A stretch of 64,000 bases of DNA. It comes from Actinobacteria bacterium 69-20. Lineage in GTDB: Bacteria > Actinomycetota > Actinomycetes > Mycobacteriales > Nakamurellaceae. Of the stretch, positions 36,242-45,531 are shown one piece after another. A program made the position numbers and the translations under genes. The notes beneath the pieces are model-generated. The model saw nothing but the letters and a program-made list of their open reading frames with translations, was not told where the DNA came from and made no database searches. Where the stretch lies: positions 131,654 through 195,653 of the forward strand of contig MKSW01000006.1 of assembly GCA_001897425.1 (NCBI GenBank). The letters run 5' to 3'. Every line of letters begins with the position of its first letter. The stretch's first letter is position 1.

Positions 36242-36688
36242 ATGCAAGCCGGCGGGTTCGATATGGGCGCACTCCTGCAATCCGCGCAGGCGATGCAGGC
36301 AGAGATGGCGCGGGCGCAGACGTCGCTCGGCGATGCGCGTGCGACGGGTAGCGCGGGTGGCGGGCTGGTTCGCGCTGAGGTCGACGGCAACGGACAGCTG
36401 GTGGGGCTGACGATCGACCCGTCGGTGGTCGATCCGGACGATGTGGACACGCTCGCGGACCTGGTGATCGCGGCGGTGCGTGACGGCGCTCGCGCGGCAG
36501 AGGCCCTCGCTCAGAAGACGATGGGATCGGTGGCCGGAGGCCTGATGGGCGGCATGGGGATTCCCGGCTTGTCGGGATTGCCGGACATCGGGAGCATTCC
36601 GGGTCTGGCAGGGCTGGCCGGCGCGTCCGATGTGGTCGAGCCGGCCGATCCGGCTGACGCGGCCGATCCGGCCGATCCGGAAAGCTGA
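36242..36688 (+). CDS. YbaB/EbfC-family nucleoid-associated protein
   Basis: DNA-binding protein of 148 residues. The conserved core (ALLQSAQAMQAEMARAQ, then VDGNGQLVGLTIDP, then DLVIAAVRDG) is the YbaB fold; a Gly/Pro-rich tail follows. It binds DNA as a dimer. ATG 36242 has GAGGGAGG upstream. The next gene, recR, starts ten bases later, the usual pairing. Confidence 0.92.
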   Translation: MQAGGFDMGALLQSAQAMQAEMARAQTSLGDARATGSAGGGLVRAEVDGNGQLVGLTIDPSVVDPDDVDTLADLVIAAVRDGARAAEALAQKTMGSVAGGLMGGMGIPGLSGLPDIGSIPGLAGLAGASDVVEPADPADAADPADPES

Positions 36689-36697
36689 CGTCCCGCG

Positions 36698-37297
36698 GTG
36701 TATGAAGGCCCCGTCCAAGATGTGATCGACGAGTTCGGCCGGTTGCCCGGCATCGGCCCGAAGTCGGCGCAGCGCATCGCTTTTCACCTGCTCTCGACGG
36801 ACCGCGCGGAGATCGATCGGCTGTGCACGGTGCTGCAGAAGATGGCGTCCGAGGTCCGGTTCTGTGATCGGTGCGGCAACGTGTCCGAAGGCGACCTGTG
36901 CCGCATCTGTAGCGACGCCCGGCGCGACGCCGGTGTGATCTGCGTGGTCGAGGAGCCGAAAGACGTTGCGGCCGTGGAGCGTACGCGCGAGTACCGCGGG
37001 GTGTACCACGTGCTCGGCGGTGCGATCTCGCCGATCGACGGGATCGGGCCCGATCAGTTGCGCATCGCTCCACTGCTGAAGCGGATCGCGGAACCCGACG
37101 TGCGCGAGGTGATCCTGGCGACCGACCCGAATCTGGAGGGCGAGGCGACGGCGACCTATCTGGTGCGGTTGCTCTCGACCTTCCCCGACCTCTCGGTGAC
37201 GCGGCTCGCGAGCGGGCTGCCCGTCGGCGGCGATCTCGAATACGCGGACGAGGTGACGCTCGGCCGGGCGCTGTCCGGACGACGCTCCGTCGGCTGA
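36698..37297 (+). CDS. recR: Recombination mediator protein
   Basis: RecR, 199 residues, acts with RecF/RecO to load RecA on single-stranded [14 protein letters not shown] helix-hairpin-helix (about 14-24), a CDRCGNV...CRICSD zinc finger (about 54-70) and the Toprim motifs ([16 protein letters not shown]) are intact and length is standard. GTG start, in operon with ybaB. Confidence 0.96.
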   Translation: MYEGPVQDVIDEFGRLPGIGPKSAQRIAFHLLSTDRAEIDRLCTVLQKMASEVRFCDRCGNVSEGDLCRICSDARRDAGVICVVEEPKDVAAVERTREYRGVYHVLGGAISPIDGIGPDQLRIAPLLKRIAEPDVREVILATDPNLEGEATATYLVRLLSTFPDLSVTRLASGLPVGGDLEYADEVTLGRALSGRRSVG

Positions 37298-37298
37298 C

Positions 37299-38057
37299 GT
37301 GTCCGGCCAGGCTCGTGGTGTGCACGAGAGTCTGAACGCCGCAACGGGTATCGCGGCGACGGTGCGCCTTGCGCTGGTGCGATCCGCGCGGCTCGGATCT
37401 ACTCGGCTGGTCGCCGTCGACGGGCCGAGCGGCTCCGGGAAGACGTCGCTCGCGGGGCCGCTGGCGGATGCGATCGCGGGCGCCATAGGCGGAGTAGTGA
37501 TCCAGCCGAGACGTATCGGCGGTCAGGGGTCGGTCGATGCCCGTGAGGGTGCCGGGGCGGGCGCCGACGGGGGTGCAGCCGTCGCGAACGGCGCCCACCC
37601 CGGAACATCGTCATACTCGGTTCGCGAGCCAATCCCGTCAGTGCCTCGGGTGGCCGTCGTGTCCACCGATCTGCTCGCGACCTGGGAGCATCCACTGGAC
37701 TGGTGGGCGGTCATGGAGGAGTTCCTGCTGGCGCCGCTTGCGACGGGAGGTATCGCGAAAATGCCGGTGATGCAATGGGTGTCGGGCAATCCGCGGCCGG
37801 GCGGGTCGATCGTGGTGCCGCCCGTCGATGTGCTGATCCTCGAGGGGGTGTCATCGGGGCGGTCGGCGGTGGCGGGCCGTCTGTCGGCGCTGGTGTGGGT
37901 GGAGGTGCCCGGGGCGGCCGAGCGACTGGAGCGGGCCGTGGCCCGCGACGGCGAGGCGATGCGTCCATTTTTGGCGCGATGGCAGGTCGACGAGGCGGCG
38001 CATTTCGCGGCGGATGGGACGCGCGGCCGAGCCGATGTGGTGATCGATCCGCGGTGA
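37299..38057 (+). CDS. P-loop NTPase, uridine-kinase-like
   Basis: Protein of 252 residues with Walker A GPSGSGKTS (about 43-51) and a Walker B-like VDVLILEGV (about 174-182), close to uridine kinase/phosphoribulokinase-type proteins found after recR in actinobacteria. A Gly/Ala-rich insert (about residues 70-105) includes an in-frame copy of the 13-bp motif. The GTG start follows the recR stop by one base. Substrate unknown. Confidence 0.75.
   Translation: MSGQARGVHESLNAATGIAATVRLALVRSARLGSTRLVAVDGPSGSGKTSLAGPLADAIAGAIGGVVIQPRRIGGQGSVDAREGAGAGADGGAAVANGAHPGTSSYSVREPIPSVPRVAVVSTDLLATWEHPLDWWAVMEEFLLAPLATGGIAKMPVMQWVSGNPRPGGSIVVPPVDVLILEGVSSGRSAVAGRLSALVWVEVPGAAERLERAVARDGEAMRPFLARWQVDEAAHFAADGTRGRADVVIDPR
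37603..37615 (-). repeat. TATGACGNNGTTC motif, copy 5
   Basis: Minus-strand TATGACGATGTTC followed by CGG, within the variable Gly/Ala-rich insert of the P-loop protein gene. Confidence 0.9.
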
Positions 38058-38098
38058 TGGCTAGCGCGCTCTCGATCCGCCGCTAACCGGCAGGGACG

Positions 38099-38623
38099 TC
38101 ATGCGTCCGTGAGGAGGCGGTCGAAGACCTTTTCGAGGAGCTCAGGGTCCGGCTGTGGGAGCCCGGCGATCGCCGTGAGATACAGCCCGTTCCCGACCAG
38201 GCGAATGATCTCGGCGCGGACCGGATCGGCGACGGCACTGCGCATCGGCCGCTCCCATGCCTCGAAGGACTCGGCTAGCACGGCGAGCGCCTGCGGGTCG
38301 GCATCTTCTCCGGTGCGCACCGCCGCCAGGAGAGATGTGAAAAACCCGCCCTCGTCGGCACTTTCGGGTCGCGCGTATTCGAGGAACGCGCGTGCCGCAT
38401 CACCGTGCGTGGCGCGGTCCGTCATCTCGGCGTCCACTGCATCGCGGACCTGCTCGAGTAGACCCACATACAGCGCCGACTTGGACGGGAAGTGATAGAG
38501 CAGGCCGCCCTTCGACAGTCCGGCCCGGTCCGCGACGGCCTCGAGCGTGACGCTGCTCGGGCCGCCATCCGCGAGCAGATCGCGCACGGCGCGCAGAATC
38601 CTGTCGCGAGCGTCGGAGGCCAT
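38099..38623 (-). CDS. TetR-family repressor of the adjacent MFS gene
   Basis: Regulator of 174 residues with an N-terminal helix-turn-helix (VTLEAVADRAGLSKGGLLYHF, split about residues 24-45) and a ligand-binding C-terminus. It is divergent from an MFS exporter, with a TACCG/CGGTA operator between them, the classic layout of a drug-efflux repressor. ATG 38623 chosen; the longer open frame overlaps the MFS gene and is spurious. Confidence 0.88.
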   Translation of the reverse strand: MASDARDRILRAVRDLLADGGPSSVTLEAVADRAGLSKGGLLYHFPSKSALYVGLLEQVRDAVDAEMTDRATHGDAARAFLEYARPESADEGGFFTSLLAAVRTGEDADPQALAVLAESFEAWERPMRSAVADPVRAEIIRLVGNGLYLTAIAGLPQPDPELLEKVFDRLLTDA

Positions 38624-38634
38624 GCCGTAGACTG

Positions 38635-38650
38635 TACCGGCCGGACGGTA
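38635..38650. promoter_or_regulatory. TetR operator candidate
   Basis: TACCG-GCCGGA-CGGTA inverted repeat, 12 bases upstream of the TetR start and 70 upstream of the MFS start. Likely binding site of the TetR protein. Confidence 0.6.
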
Positions 38651-38719
38651 TAGACAGCGAGCACCGCCAGTGCTGGTCGCCGGCCACCAGAGCGGTGCGG
38701 GAATGGAAGCACCGGTCCC

Positions 38720-39982
38720 ATGTTCGGCACGTACGTCGCGGTTCTGAAAACGCCCGGGGCGGCGCGGTTCTCGGCTGCCGCGTTCCTCGGTCGCGCCCAG
38801 ATGTCGATGGTCGGGCTCGGTGCCGTGCTGTTGCTGCAGGCCGAGCGCGGCTCCTACGCGATCGCCGGCGCCGTGTCGGCGATCTACGCGATCTCCATGG
38901 CGGTGATCAGCCCGCAGGCCGCACGGCTGATCGATATCTTCGGACAGCGGCGGGTTCTGCGGATCCAGATCGCGCTCCATGTACCAGCGATGGCCGCGTT
39001 GATCGCGCTCGCCATGTCCCCGGCGCCCACCTGGGTGTTGTACGTGCTGGCCTTCTTCACCGGCGGGGTCCAGCCGAACCTCGGTGCGCTGGTACGGGCG
39101 CGCTGGTCGGCGAAGCTGACCGGGAGCGGGAAGCTCCGGACGGCGTTCGCGTGGGAGTCGATGCTGGACGAAGTGATCTTCATCGCCGGGCCACCGCTGG
39201 CAACGTTCCTGGTGATCGCCGTCTTCCCCAGCGCGGCAATGATTCTCGCCACTGTCATCCTGGCGATCGGGACGTGGTGGTTCGCGTCCCTGAAGGAGAG
39301 TGAGCCGAAGGCGATCGGGCGCGGCGCGCAGCACGCGAGGCGGCGGCCGGCCATTGCGCTCCCCGGCGTCGCGGCGATCGCGCTGATCTACGTCTTCGTG
39401 GGCAGCATCTTCGGATCCTTCGAGGTGACGACCGTCGCGTTCGCCGGCCAACACGGTCACATGGGTGTGGCGGGGCTGTTGCTCGCGACGAACTCGCTCG
39501 GTTCGCTGGTCGGTGGCCTGGTGTTCGGGGCGCTGAAGCTCCGCGCCTCGCTGCTGCGCCAGTTCCTCTTCATGCTCGCGCTGCTCGGCATCGTCGTCTT
39601 CCCGCTGCCGTTCCTGCGGTCGATCTGGCTGCTGGCGATCGGAGCATTGGTGGCCGGGGTTGCGGTCGCCCCCGTGCTGATTTCCGGGATCTCACTCGTC
39701 GAGCGGATCGTGCCGGCATCGCGGCTCACGGAGTCGATGTCCTGGCCGACAGCGGGGCTGGCTGTGGGGCTTGCGATCTCATCCCCGATCGCGGGCGTGA
39801 TCGTGGACGGGAATCCGGCGTCGGTCGCCTACTGGGTGACGGCGGGCTGCGCGATCGCGGCGGCGGTGACGGCGTTCCTCCAGGTGACGCCGCTGTACCG
39901 GGCGAACGCGGCGGCGGCGCGCACGGCAAAGGGCACTGCGGCAGGAACACAGGTCGCCGCGAGCGCGCGTTCGGCCGGCTGA
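38720..39982 (+). CDS. MFS transporter
   Basis: Integral membrane protein of 420 residues with about twelve hydrophobic segments, major facilitator superfamily (RLIDIFGQRRVLR is the loop 2-3 motif). Likely exports a toxic compound under control of the divergent TetR gene. Substrate unknown. The C-terminus ends in a short Ala-rich tail. Confidence 0.87.
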   Translation: MFGTYVAVLKTPGAARFSAAAFLGRAQMSMVGLGAVLLLQAERGSYAIAGAVSAIYAISMAVISPQAARLIDIFGQRRVLRIQIALHVPAMAALIALAMSPAPTWVLYVLAFFTGGVQPNLGALVRARWSAKLTGSGKLRTAFAWESMLDEVIFIAGPPLATFLVIAVFPSAAMILATVILAIGTWWFASLKESEPKAIGRGAQHARRRPAIALPGVAAIALIYVFVGSIFGSFEVTTVAFAGQHGHMGVAGLLLATNSLGSLVGGLVFGALKLRASLLRQFLFMLALLGIVVFPLPFLRSIWLLAIGALVAGVAVAPVLISGISLVERIVPASRLTESMSWPTAGLAVGLAISSPIAGVIVDGNPASVAYWVTAGCAIAAAVTAFLQVTPLYRANAAAARTAKGTAAGTQVAASARSAG

Positions 39983-40028
39983 TCGGCGGCGCTCAGCGGT
40001 CGGGTGGGGCGAGCGGCTGATCGGTGGG

Positions 40029-40862
40029 TCAGGGCGCGAGGCGCCGCCGCGTCTTCGGCTGACAGGTGGGGCACCAGAACAGATTTCGCCCCTCGAGCAC
40101 CTCGGTGAGCACGTCTGATCCGCAGACGTAGCACTGCTGGCCGGCGCGGCGGTAGACGTAGACCTCGCCGCCGTGCGGGTCGACGCGCGGTGGGCGGCCC
40201 ATGGCCTCCGGCATGTGCTCCGGATAGACGGTGTCGATCCGGCCGACCGATAGCGCCTTGTGCATGAGCTCGACCAGGTCGTCCCAGATCGCGTCCCACT
40301 CCTCGCGCGTGAGGAGCTTGCCCGGCATGTGCGGGTCGATGTGGTGGCGGTAGAGCACCTCCGCACGGAAGATGTTGCCCACCCCCGCGGTCACCGCCTG
40401 GTCCATCAGCAGGGCGGCAACGGGTTTCGCGGCGCGGTGCACCTTCGCCCAGCCGATGTCCGGATCGGCGTCGTCGCGCAACGGGTCCGGACCGAGCTTG
40501 GCCAGGATTTTCGTCATACCCGATTCGTCGAGCAGTTCGCACGCGGCCGGGCCGCGCAGATCGGTGTAGCCGTGGTCGCCGACCATGCGCCAGCGAATCG
40601 TGTCCCTGGGCGGCGGCGGATCGCCCGCGCCGAACTCCATGCGGCCGGCCATGCCGAGGTGCACGTGCACGTGCCGCGGCACCGAGTGGAAGGTGATGAA
40701 CAGGTGCTTGCCGTAGGCCTCGGCGTCGGCGAGCACGTGCCCGGTGATCTCCGCGGCCTCGCTGCTGAAGCGGCCCTGCGGGCTGGACGAGGTCACCGGC
40801 CGGCCACCGAATTCGTCCATGACGGAGTGTGCGAGCCGGTGCAATACGTGACCTTCGGGCAT
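40029..40862 (-). CDS. Fpg/Nei-family DNA glycosylase (endonuclease VIII type)
   Basis: Base-excision repair enzyme of 277 residues. It starts with MPEGH, with the catalytic Pro2 and Glu3 as in Nei-type proteins. The helix-two-turn-helix region (VTAGVGNIFRAEVLY) and a C-terminal zinc finger (CYVCGS then WCPTCQ) are present. It should excise oxidised bases and cut the strand. Best placed as a Nei2-like member rather than Fpg, which usually begins MPELPE. Confidence 0.9.
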   Translation of the reverse strand: MPEGHVLHRLAHSVMDEFGGRPVTSSSPQGRFSSEAAEITGHVLADAEAYGKHLFITFHSVPRHVHVHLGMAGRMEFGAGDPPPPRDTIRWRMVGDHGYTDLRGPAACELLDESGMTKILAKLGPDPLRDDADPDIGWAKVHRAAKPVAALLMDQAVTAGVGNIFRAEVLYRHHIDPHMPGKLLTREEWDAIWDDLVELMHKALSVGRIDTVYPEHMPEAMGRPPRVDPHGGEVYVYRRAGQQCYVCGSDVLTEVLEGRNLFWCPTCQPKTRRRLAP

Positions 40863-40906
40863 GGCTCATACTCTGCCACGGTCCCGGGGCGGTGTGGTGA
40901 TGGATG

Positions 40907-42529
40907 TCAGTTGTAGGGACTCACTCCCCAGGGCTTCCCAAGGCACTGAGCGGGCCAGCCCGGCTGGCTTTCGTAGTAGCCGTCCGCGGCGAAACTGCCG
41001 CCGACCGCAATGGCGTCGCCCTCGGCGTAGTCCTTCCCGCGCCAGCGGAGCACCGCCGGGGCGGTCGCCTCGCTCACCTGGCTCCGCGGGAAGACCGGGA
41101 TAGCGGTGGTCGTAGCGTCAGCGCTCACGATGGCGACGCAGCCGTCGCGGACCCGGACGGTGCCTTCGAAGAGCGCGGCGTGGGCGGGCTGACCCGGCAC
41201 ATCGGAGTAGACGGCGACGAACGGGCCCTGCGGGCCGTTCCCGTCGCGGATGACCTCCTGGAGGGCGGACGACGCGGTGCTCATGGCCGATGACAGGGCC
41301 TGCACCGCCGACGATTGCGCCGCCGCGGCTCGCGAGTCTCGCGGGTCCAGGGAGGTCGGGGCCTGACCCTCGGAACCACCGGCGGCCGTCACATTGGCAG
41401 CCCCGGGGGGTGGCGGCCAACTGGTGCCCGATAGCACCTGGCCCGTCTCGGTGACCGGGGAGCTCGGTCCATTCGGCGGGTCGCTTCCGCTGACGGTCAC
41501 GGCCGTCGGACTCAGGGTCGCGGTGGCACTGGCCGGCGGCAGCCCGGTGCCGGTGGCGATCGGATCGTCCGCGACCTGCCCGGTGACCAGATCGAACCGG
41601 CGGCTCTGCAGCACCTGACCGGTCGTGCCCAGGGCGATGACCGTGGCCCACGTCGCATCCGCCGGCAGAAGTACCGCGAAACCGTTCCAACCGCCGACAA
41701 GCGGTGTCCAGGTGGAGGTCTCGGAGCCCGGCGAGGAGAACACCGTGCCCTTGCCCGAATCGATCGTGTAGTGCATCTGCGTGCCGCCGAACCCTGGGTC
41801 GGGGCCGGGTGGCAAAGCGGTCATGATCTGCAGTTGAGCGACGTCCGGCCCGACCGCGCCCCACACGGTCGTCGACCTCCACGCTGTGACGCCGGGCGCG
41901 TCACCGGTGATGCTCGTCCCCCTGGTGATGTAGCCCAGCGGTGTCCCGTCCGGCCGCTGCCTCTGCGCGTCCTGAACCGGAGTCATCGCCCCCCGGCCAT
42001 CCACGTAGCGCCCGCTGAGCGAGGCGTTCGGCGGGGTCCCGTCGACGAACGACATCCATACGGCCTCCGGGCCGAGTGCAGGGCTTGCCGACGTCGATCC
42101 GAGCGGGCGGGACGCCGGCGGGTTGCCCGCGGCACCGCCTGCCATGGCATAGATCTCGTACGACGTGTCGACCGGCACCCGCACGGGCGTGGACGCATCC
42201 GAGCCGCCTCCCGGCGACGCGACGCGGTGGGTGGCCCCGAACCCGCCGGTCGCGATGGCCGACGTGGCGACCGCGATGGCCGCGACCGCGGCCGCCGCAA
42301 TGAGCGGAACACGCCAGGGATGCTTCCGGTCGCGGGGCGGTCCGATCACCGAAACCGTTGCGGAGTCCGGGCCTTCGGACTCGCCTATGACGATGTTCGT
42401 GGCGGAGGACCGTTCCTGGAACCGCGCCCACGCGTCGGCCGGCGCTTCGACGTGATCCGCCTCGACGCGCAGCGCCGCAGACAGGCGCCGGCCGAGAACG
42501 GCGTCATACTCGTTGTTGTCGATGTTCAT
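40907..42529 (-). CDS. Membrane-anchored partner of the ECF sigma factor (putative anti-sigma)
   Basis: Protein of 540 residues with one hydrophobic segment (about 75-93) after a cytoplasmic N-terminus and a large Pro/Gly/Ser-rich extracytoplasmic region. It starts six bases after the sigma gene stop, so it is probably co-transcribed and may bind the sigma factor with its N-terminal 70 residues; there is no clear zinc-binding anti-sigma motif. The far C-terminus (DGCVAIV, WRGKDYAEGDAI) may be a separate domain. Two 13-bp motifs lie in the N-terminal coding region. Confidence 0.65.
   Translation of the reverse strand: MNIDNNEYDAVLGRRLSAALRVEADHVEAPADAWARFQERSSATNIVIGESEGPDSATVSVIGPPRDRKHPWRVPLIAAAAVAAIAVATSAIATGGFGATHRVASPGGGSDASTPVRVPVDTSYEIYAMAGGAAGNPPASRPLGSTSASPALGPEAVWMSFVDGTPPNASLSGRYVDGRGAMTPVQDAQRQRPDGTPLGYITRGTSITGDAPGVTAWRSTTVWGAVGPDVAQLQIMTALPPGPDPGFGGTQMHYTIDSGKGTVFSSPGSETSTWTPLVGGWNGFAVLLPADATWATVIALGTTGQVLQSRRFDLVTGQVADDPIATGTGLPPASATATLSPTAVTVSGSDPPNGPSSPVTETGQVLSGTSWPPPPGAANVTAAGGSEGQAPTSLDPRDSRAAAAQSSAVQALSSAMSTASSALQEVIRDGNGPQGPFVAVYSDVPGQPAHAALFEGTVRVRDGCVAIVSADATTTAIPVFPRSQVSEATAPAVLRWRGKDYAEGDAIAVGGSFAADGYYESQPGWPAQCLGKPWGVSPYN
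42386..42398 (+). repeat. TATGACGNNGTTC motif, copy 6
   Basis: TATGACGATGTTC followed by GTG, in the N-terminal coding region of the putative anti-sigma gene, opposite in orientation to copy 7. Confidence 0.9.
42496..42508 (-). repeat. TATGACGNNGTTC motif, copy 7
   Basis: Minus-strand TATGACGCCGTTC followed by TCG; encodes Tyr-Asp-Ala-Val-Leu at residues 8-12 of the putative anti-sigma protein. Confidence 0.9.
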
Positions 42530-42535
42530 CGCAGG

Positions 42536-43159
42536 TCACCGTTGTCCTTCTGGGATGTCTTTCAGTGCCGCGCGCAGGGCCTTCAGGCCCCGGGACACAT
42601 GGGATTTCACGGATCCGGCCGAGCAGGCCATCGCCTCGGCCATTTGTGCTTCGGACAGGTCGAGCCAGAAGCGCAGCACGAGCGCCTCACGATGGCGCGG
42701 CGCCAACGCACCCAGCGCGGCAAGGAGTGATCGATCCGAGACCGATTGCAGCGCGGCGTCTTCCGCGCTCGATTCGGCACGCTGCACCGGCTGCGCGGCG
42801 TCGTACCTCGCCTCTACCGCCTCGTGCCGCGCCGCGGAGCGGCACAGGTTCACCACCGTCGTCCGCAGATAGCCGCCGGCCCGGGCCGGGTCGCTGAGAC
42901 TCGGCCATCGCGTGTGCAGCCGGGCGAAGGCCTCCTGTGCGATGTCCTCCGGGTCGGCGGCCCCGAGCAGATGCGCGAGCCGGAACATGGTCCGGAACTC
43001 CGCGCGGAACAGTGCCTCGAAGGGTTCCAAAGCCTGATCCGCGCCCGCCGCGCCGCCGCGCCGTGCATCCCCGGATGGCGTTGTCGGCGTCATGGGCGGT
43101 GTCACGGCGGGCGGTTCCCCTCGTTTCCGGGTTCGCTCGAGTGCGTCTAGGGTGCTCAC
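42536..43159 (-). CDS. ECF (SigE-family) RNA polymerase sigma factor
   Basis: Sigma factor of 207 residues. Region 2 (FRTMFRLAHLLG, then PEDIAQEAFARLHTRW) and region 4 (LAPRHREALVLRFWLDLSEAQMAEAM then SAGSVKSHVSRGL) are clear. It would direct transcription in response to a signal passed by the membrane partner encoded next. The GTG at 43159 is chosen because GGGAGAG sits three bases upstream; the longer open frame upstream is not convincing. Confidence 0.88.
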   Translation of the reverse strand: MSTLDALERTRKRGEPPAVTPPMTPTTPSGDARRGGAAGADQALEPFEALFRAEFRTMFRLAHLLGAADPEDIAQEAFARLHTRWPSLSDPARAGGYLRTTVVNLCRSAARHEAVEARYDAAQPVQRAESSAEDAALQSVSDRSLLAALGALAPRHREALVLRFWLDLSEAQMAEAMACSAGSVKSHVSRGLKALRAALKDIPEGQR

Positions 43160-43259
43160 TACTCTCCCACGCCGACGGCGGCGAAAAGGTTGAGACGACG
43201 ACCGCTCGCCGGCGGGGATCACGGCGGCGCGCAGGCACCGGGGCGATACGCTCACGAGA

Positions 43260-44375
43260 GTGAGCCCGCAGCACATGGCCGAGATGTTCCAGATCCAGGC
43301 GTCCGCGTGCGATGCCCTCGGTTCGCGCTTTTACGGTGTGCTGCTGCAGCGCATCGCGAAGGACATCTTGTCGGACGGGCCGAGCGCGGCGGTGCTGGCC
43401 GGTCACGAGGACGATCCGGGCCCCTCGGCGCTGGCGCTGCGGCTGATGGGTGCGGTGCACTACCTGGTGCTCACCGGCGACGCACCGGATCTCGCCGCGC
43501 ATTTCCCGTCGGTCGGCGGTGACGGTGATCCGGTCCGCACCTGGCCGGCGCTGCGCGACCTCTTCCGCACCGCCCCGCTGGAACTCGCCGCCGGGCTGCA
43601 CCACGCACCGCAGACCAACGAAGTAGGCCGCGCGGCAGCGCTTTTCGGCGCGCTGCTGCACATTGCCGGGCCGGACCCGCTGCCGGTCCGTCTCTTCGAG
43701 ATCGGGGCGTCGGGCGGGCTCAACCTGCGCGCCGACCGGTTCTGCTACCGCTCCGCGGACGGGCATCGGTACGGCCCGCTGTCGCCGGTCGATCTGGATC
43801 CGGCGTGGATGACGATGCCCGTGTCCGCACCCGGTCCGGTTCATGTGGTCGAACGGCGCGGTGCGGACCTGGCCCCGATCGACCCGACCACGCCCGACGG
43901 CGCCGCGCGGCTGACGTCCTTCGTATGGCCCGATCAGGCGGATCGGCTGCGGCGGTTGCGCGGGGCGATGCTGGTCGCCGGCCAGTACCCCGTGCGGCTC
44001 GAAACATGCACTGCCGCAGCATTTGTCGACGCGATCGAGCCGGTCGACGGTCACCTGACGGTGCTGTGGCACTCGGTGGTGCTGCAGTATCTGGACGCCG
44101 CCGAGAAGGTGCGGCTGGCCGACGGGATCAACCGGATCGGCTCCGCGGCAACGGATCTCGCGCCGTTCGCGCACATCTCCTTCGAGCCGCGGCGCCTCAC
44201 CGCCGGAGGCGTGCGCCGGTACCTCGTCACCGCCGAAACCTGGTCTGGCCATGGCAAGGTGGCCGAGCACACCATCCTCGGGGAGGCGCCGGCGCACGGG
44301 ATGCCCGTCACCTGGGGCGAGCCTAGGCCGGATCGGGTCCGGCCCGCTCCCGACGGCCCGCAATGGCCGGCCTGA
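43260..44375 (+). CDS. DUF2332 family protein
   Basis: Conserved hypothetical of 371 residues. RLFEIGASGGLNL is the most conserved stretch and resembles a nucleotide- or SAM-binding glycine loop, and VLWHSVVLQY lies further on. The family is widespread in actinobacteria and has no proven function. GTG start, divergent from the sigma factor; GATACG about 11 bases upstream may be its -10 box. Confidence 0.8.
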   Translation: MSPQHMAEMFQIQASACDALGSRFYGVLLQRIAKDILSDGPSAAVLAGHEDDPGPSALALRLMGAVHYLVLTGDAPDLAAHFPSVGGDGDPVRTWPALRDLFRTAPLELAAGLHHAPQTNEVGRAAALFGALLHIAGPDPLPVRLFEIGASGGLNLRADRFCYRSADGHRYGPLSPVDLDPAWMTMPVSAPGPVHVVERRGADLAPIDPTTPDGAARLTSFVWPDQADRLRRLRGAMLVAGQYPVRLETCTAAAFVDAIEPVDGHLTVLWHSVVLQYLDAAEKVRLADGINRIGSAATDLAPFAHISFEPRRLTAGGVRRYLVTAETWSGHGKVAEHTILGEAPAHGMPVTWGEPRPDRVRPAPDGPQWPA

Positions 44376-44409
44376 ACCGGGTCGCCGCGCACCGCGGCCG
44401 GTTGGTTTC

Positions 44410-45531
44410 TCAGCGCAGCGCCGCCGCGGTCGGACAGCTCGCCGTCAACGCGGCGGACAGGCCCACCCGGTTCAGGTGGGCCGCGACGATCGCCCAGGCG
44501 TGGTGGATGGGCACCTCGTGATAGTCGATGCCGTGCTCCGCGCAGAACGCGCGCACGATCGGCCGCGCCCGGCGCAGGTTCGGCCGCGGCATGCCGGGGA
44601 ACAGGTGATGCTCGATCTGGTAGTTGAGCCCGCCCATCGCGAGGCTTGCGGCCCGGCCCCCGGACACGTTGCGCGACGTGAGGACTTGCCGCCGGAAGAA
44701 GTCGATCTTGCTGTCCTTCGCGACGGTCGGCATGCCGACATGGCTCACCGCGAAGGCCGACCCCAGGTACAGGCCGGTGGCCGCCAGTTGCACGCCGAGG
44801 AATGCGGCGGCGAGCCCCCAGGGCAGGACGATGAACAGAACGGCCGGGTACACGCCGAGCCGGACGGTGAGCAGGGCAGCCTCGACCCAACGATGTTTGA
44901 CGTCGCGCCGGGTGGCGACCGTCATGATGCTCTGCGCGTGCAGGTTCAGCGCCTCGGCGACGAGCAGCGGGTAGAACCACCACCCCTGTCGCGCGTAGAG
45001 GAACGCGGTGGCCCGATGTCGGGGCGCATCGTCCGTCGCATAGAACCGTAGGACGGACGAATTGATATCCGGGTCCTTGCCGATCTGGTTGGGGGCCTGG
45101 TGATGTCGGGTGTGTTTGCTATGCCACCACCCGAGGCTCACGCCGCCCAAGCCCGTGCCGAGCAACAGCGCGGCCCACTCGTTCGCCTTGCCGGATCGGA
45201 AGATCTGCCGGTGCGCCGCGTCATGGCTCATGAACAGGATCTGCGTCACCACGATCGCGAGCGCGACCGCGATCGTCACCTGTGCCCAGTGCGTGCCGAG
45301 GAATGCGAAGCCCACCCAGACGCCTGCGAAAGCCAAGAGCAATAGCGAGATCTTCGTCACATAGAAGCCGTAGCGCCGCCGCATCAAGCCGACGGCCTGG
45401 ACCTGTCCGAGCACCGTCGAGTAGTCGGTGACTACCCGTCGCGCGGGACGTTCCATAGCTGCCGCGGCGGGGTCACCACTAAGGCCGAAGGAATGGGTAT
45501 CGGTTGGCGTGCAGGCGGTGTCGAGACTCAT
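44410..45531 (-). CDS. Membrane fatty acid/acyl-CoA desaturase (DesA3-like)
   Basis: Di-iron desaturase of 373 residues with about four hydrophobic segments. The three histidine boxes are HDAAH, HSKHTRHH and QIEHH. It would introduce a double bond into a membrane lipid acyl chain or acyl-CoA. The ATG at 45531 is chosen because the preceding open frame has no better start; the ribosome site is weak. No electron-donor gene is adjacent. Confidence 0.9.
   Translation of the reverse strand: MSLDTACTPTDTHSFGLSGDPAAAAMERPARRVVTDYSTVLGQVQAVGLMRRRYGFYVTKISLLLLAFAGVWVGFAFLGTHWAQVTIAVALAIVVTQILFMSHDAAHRQIFRSGKANEWAALLLGTGLGGVSLGWWHSKHTRHHQAPNQIGKDPDINSSVLRFYATDDAPRHRATAFLYARQGWWFYPLLVAEALNLHAQSIMTVATRRDVKHRWVEAALLTVRLGVYPAVLFIVLPWGLAAAFLGVQLAATGLYLGSAFAVSHVGMPTVAKDSKIDFFRRQVLTSRNVSGGRAASLAMGGLNYQIEHHLFPGMPRPNLRRARPIVRAFCAEHGIDYHEVPIHHAWAIVAAHLNRVGLSAALTASCPTAAALR

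Noticed and set aside
36170..37486. N-terminal extension of the amidase frame through ybaB and recR
   Set aside because: It runs opposite to two conserved genes and would remove the lipoprotein signal from the N-terminus.
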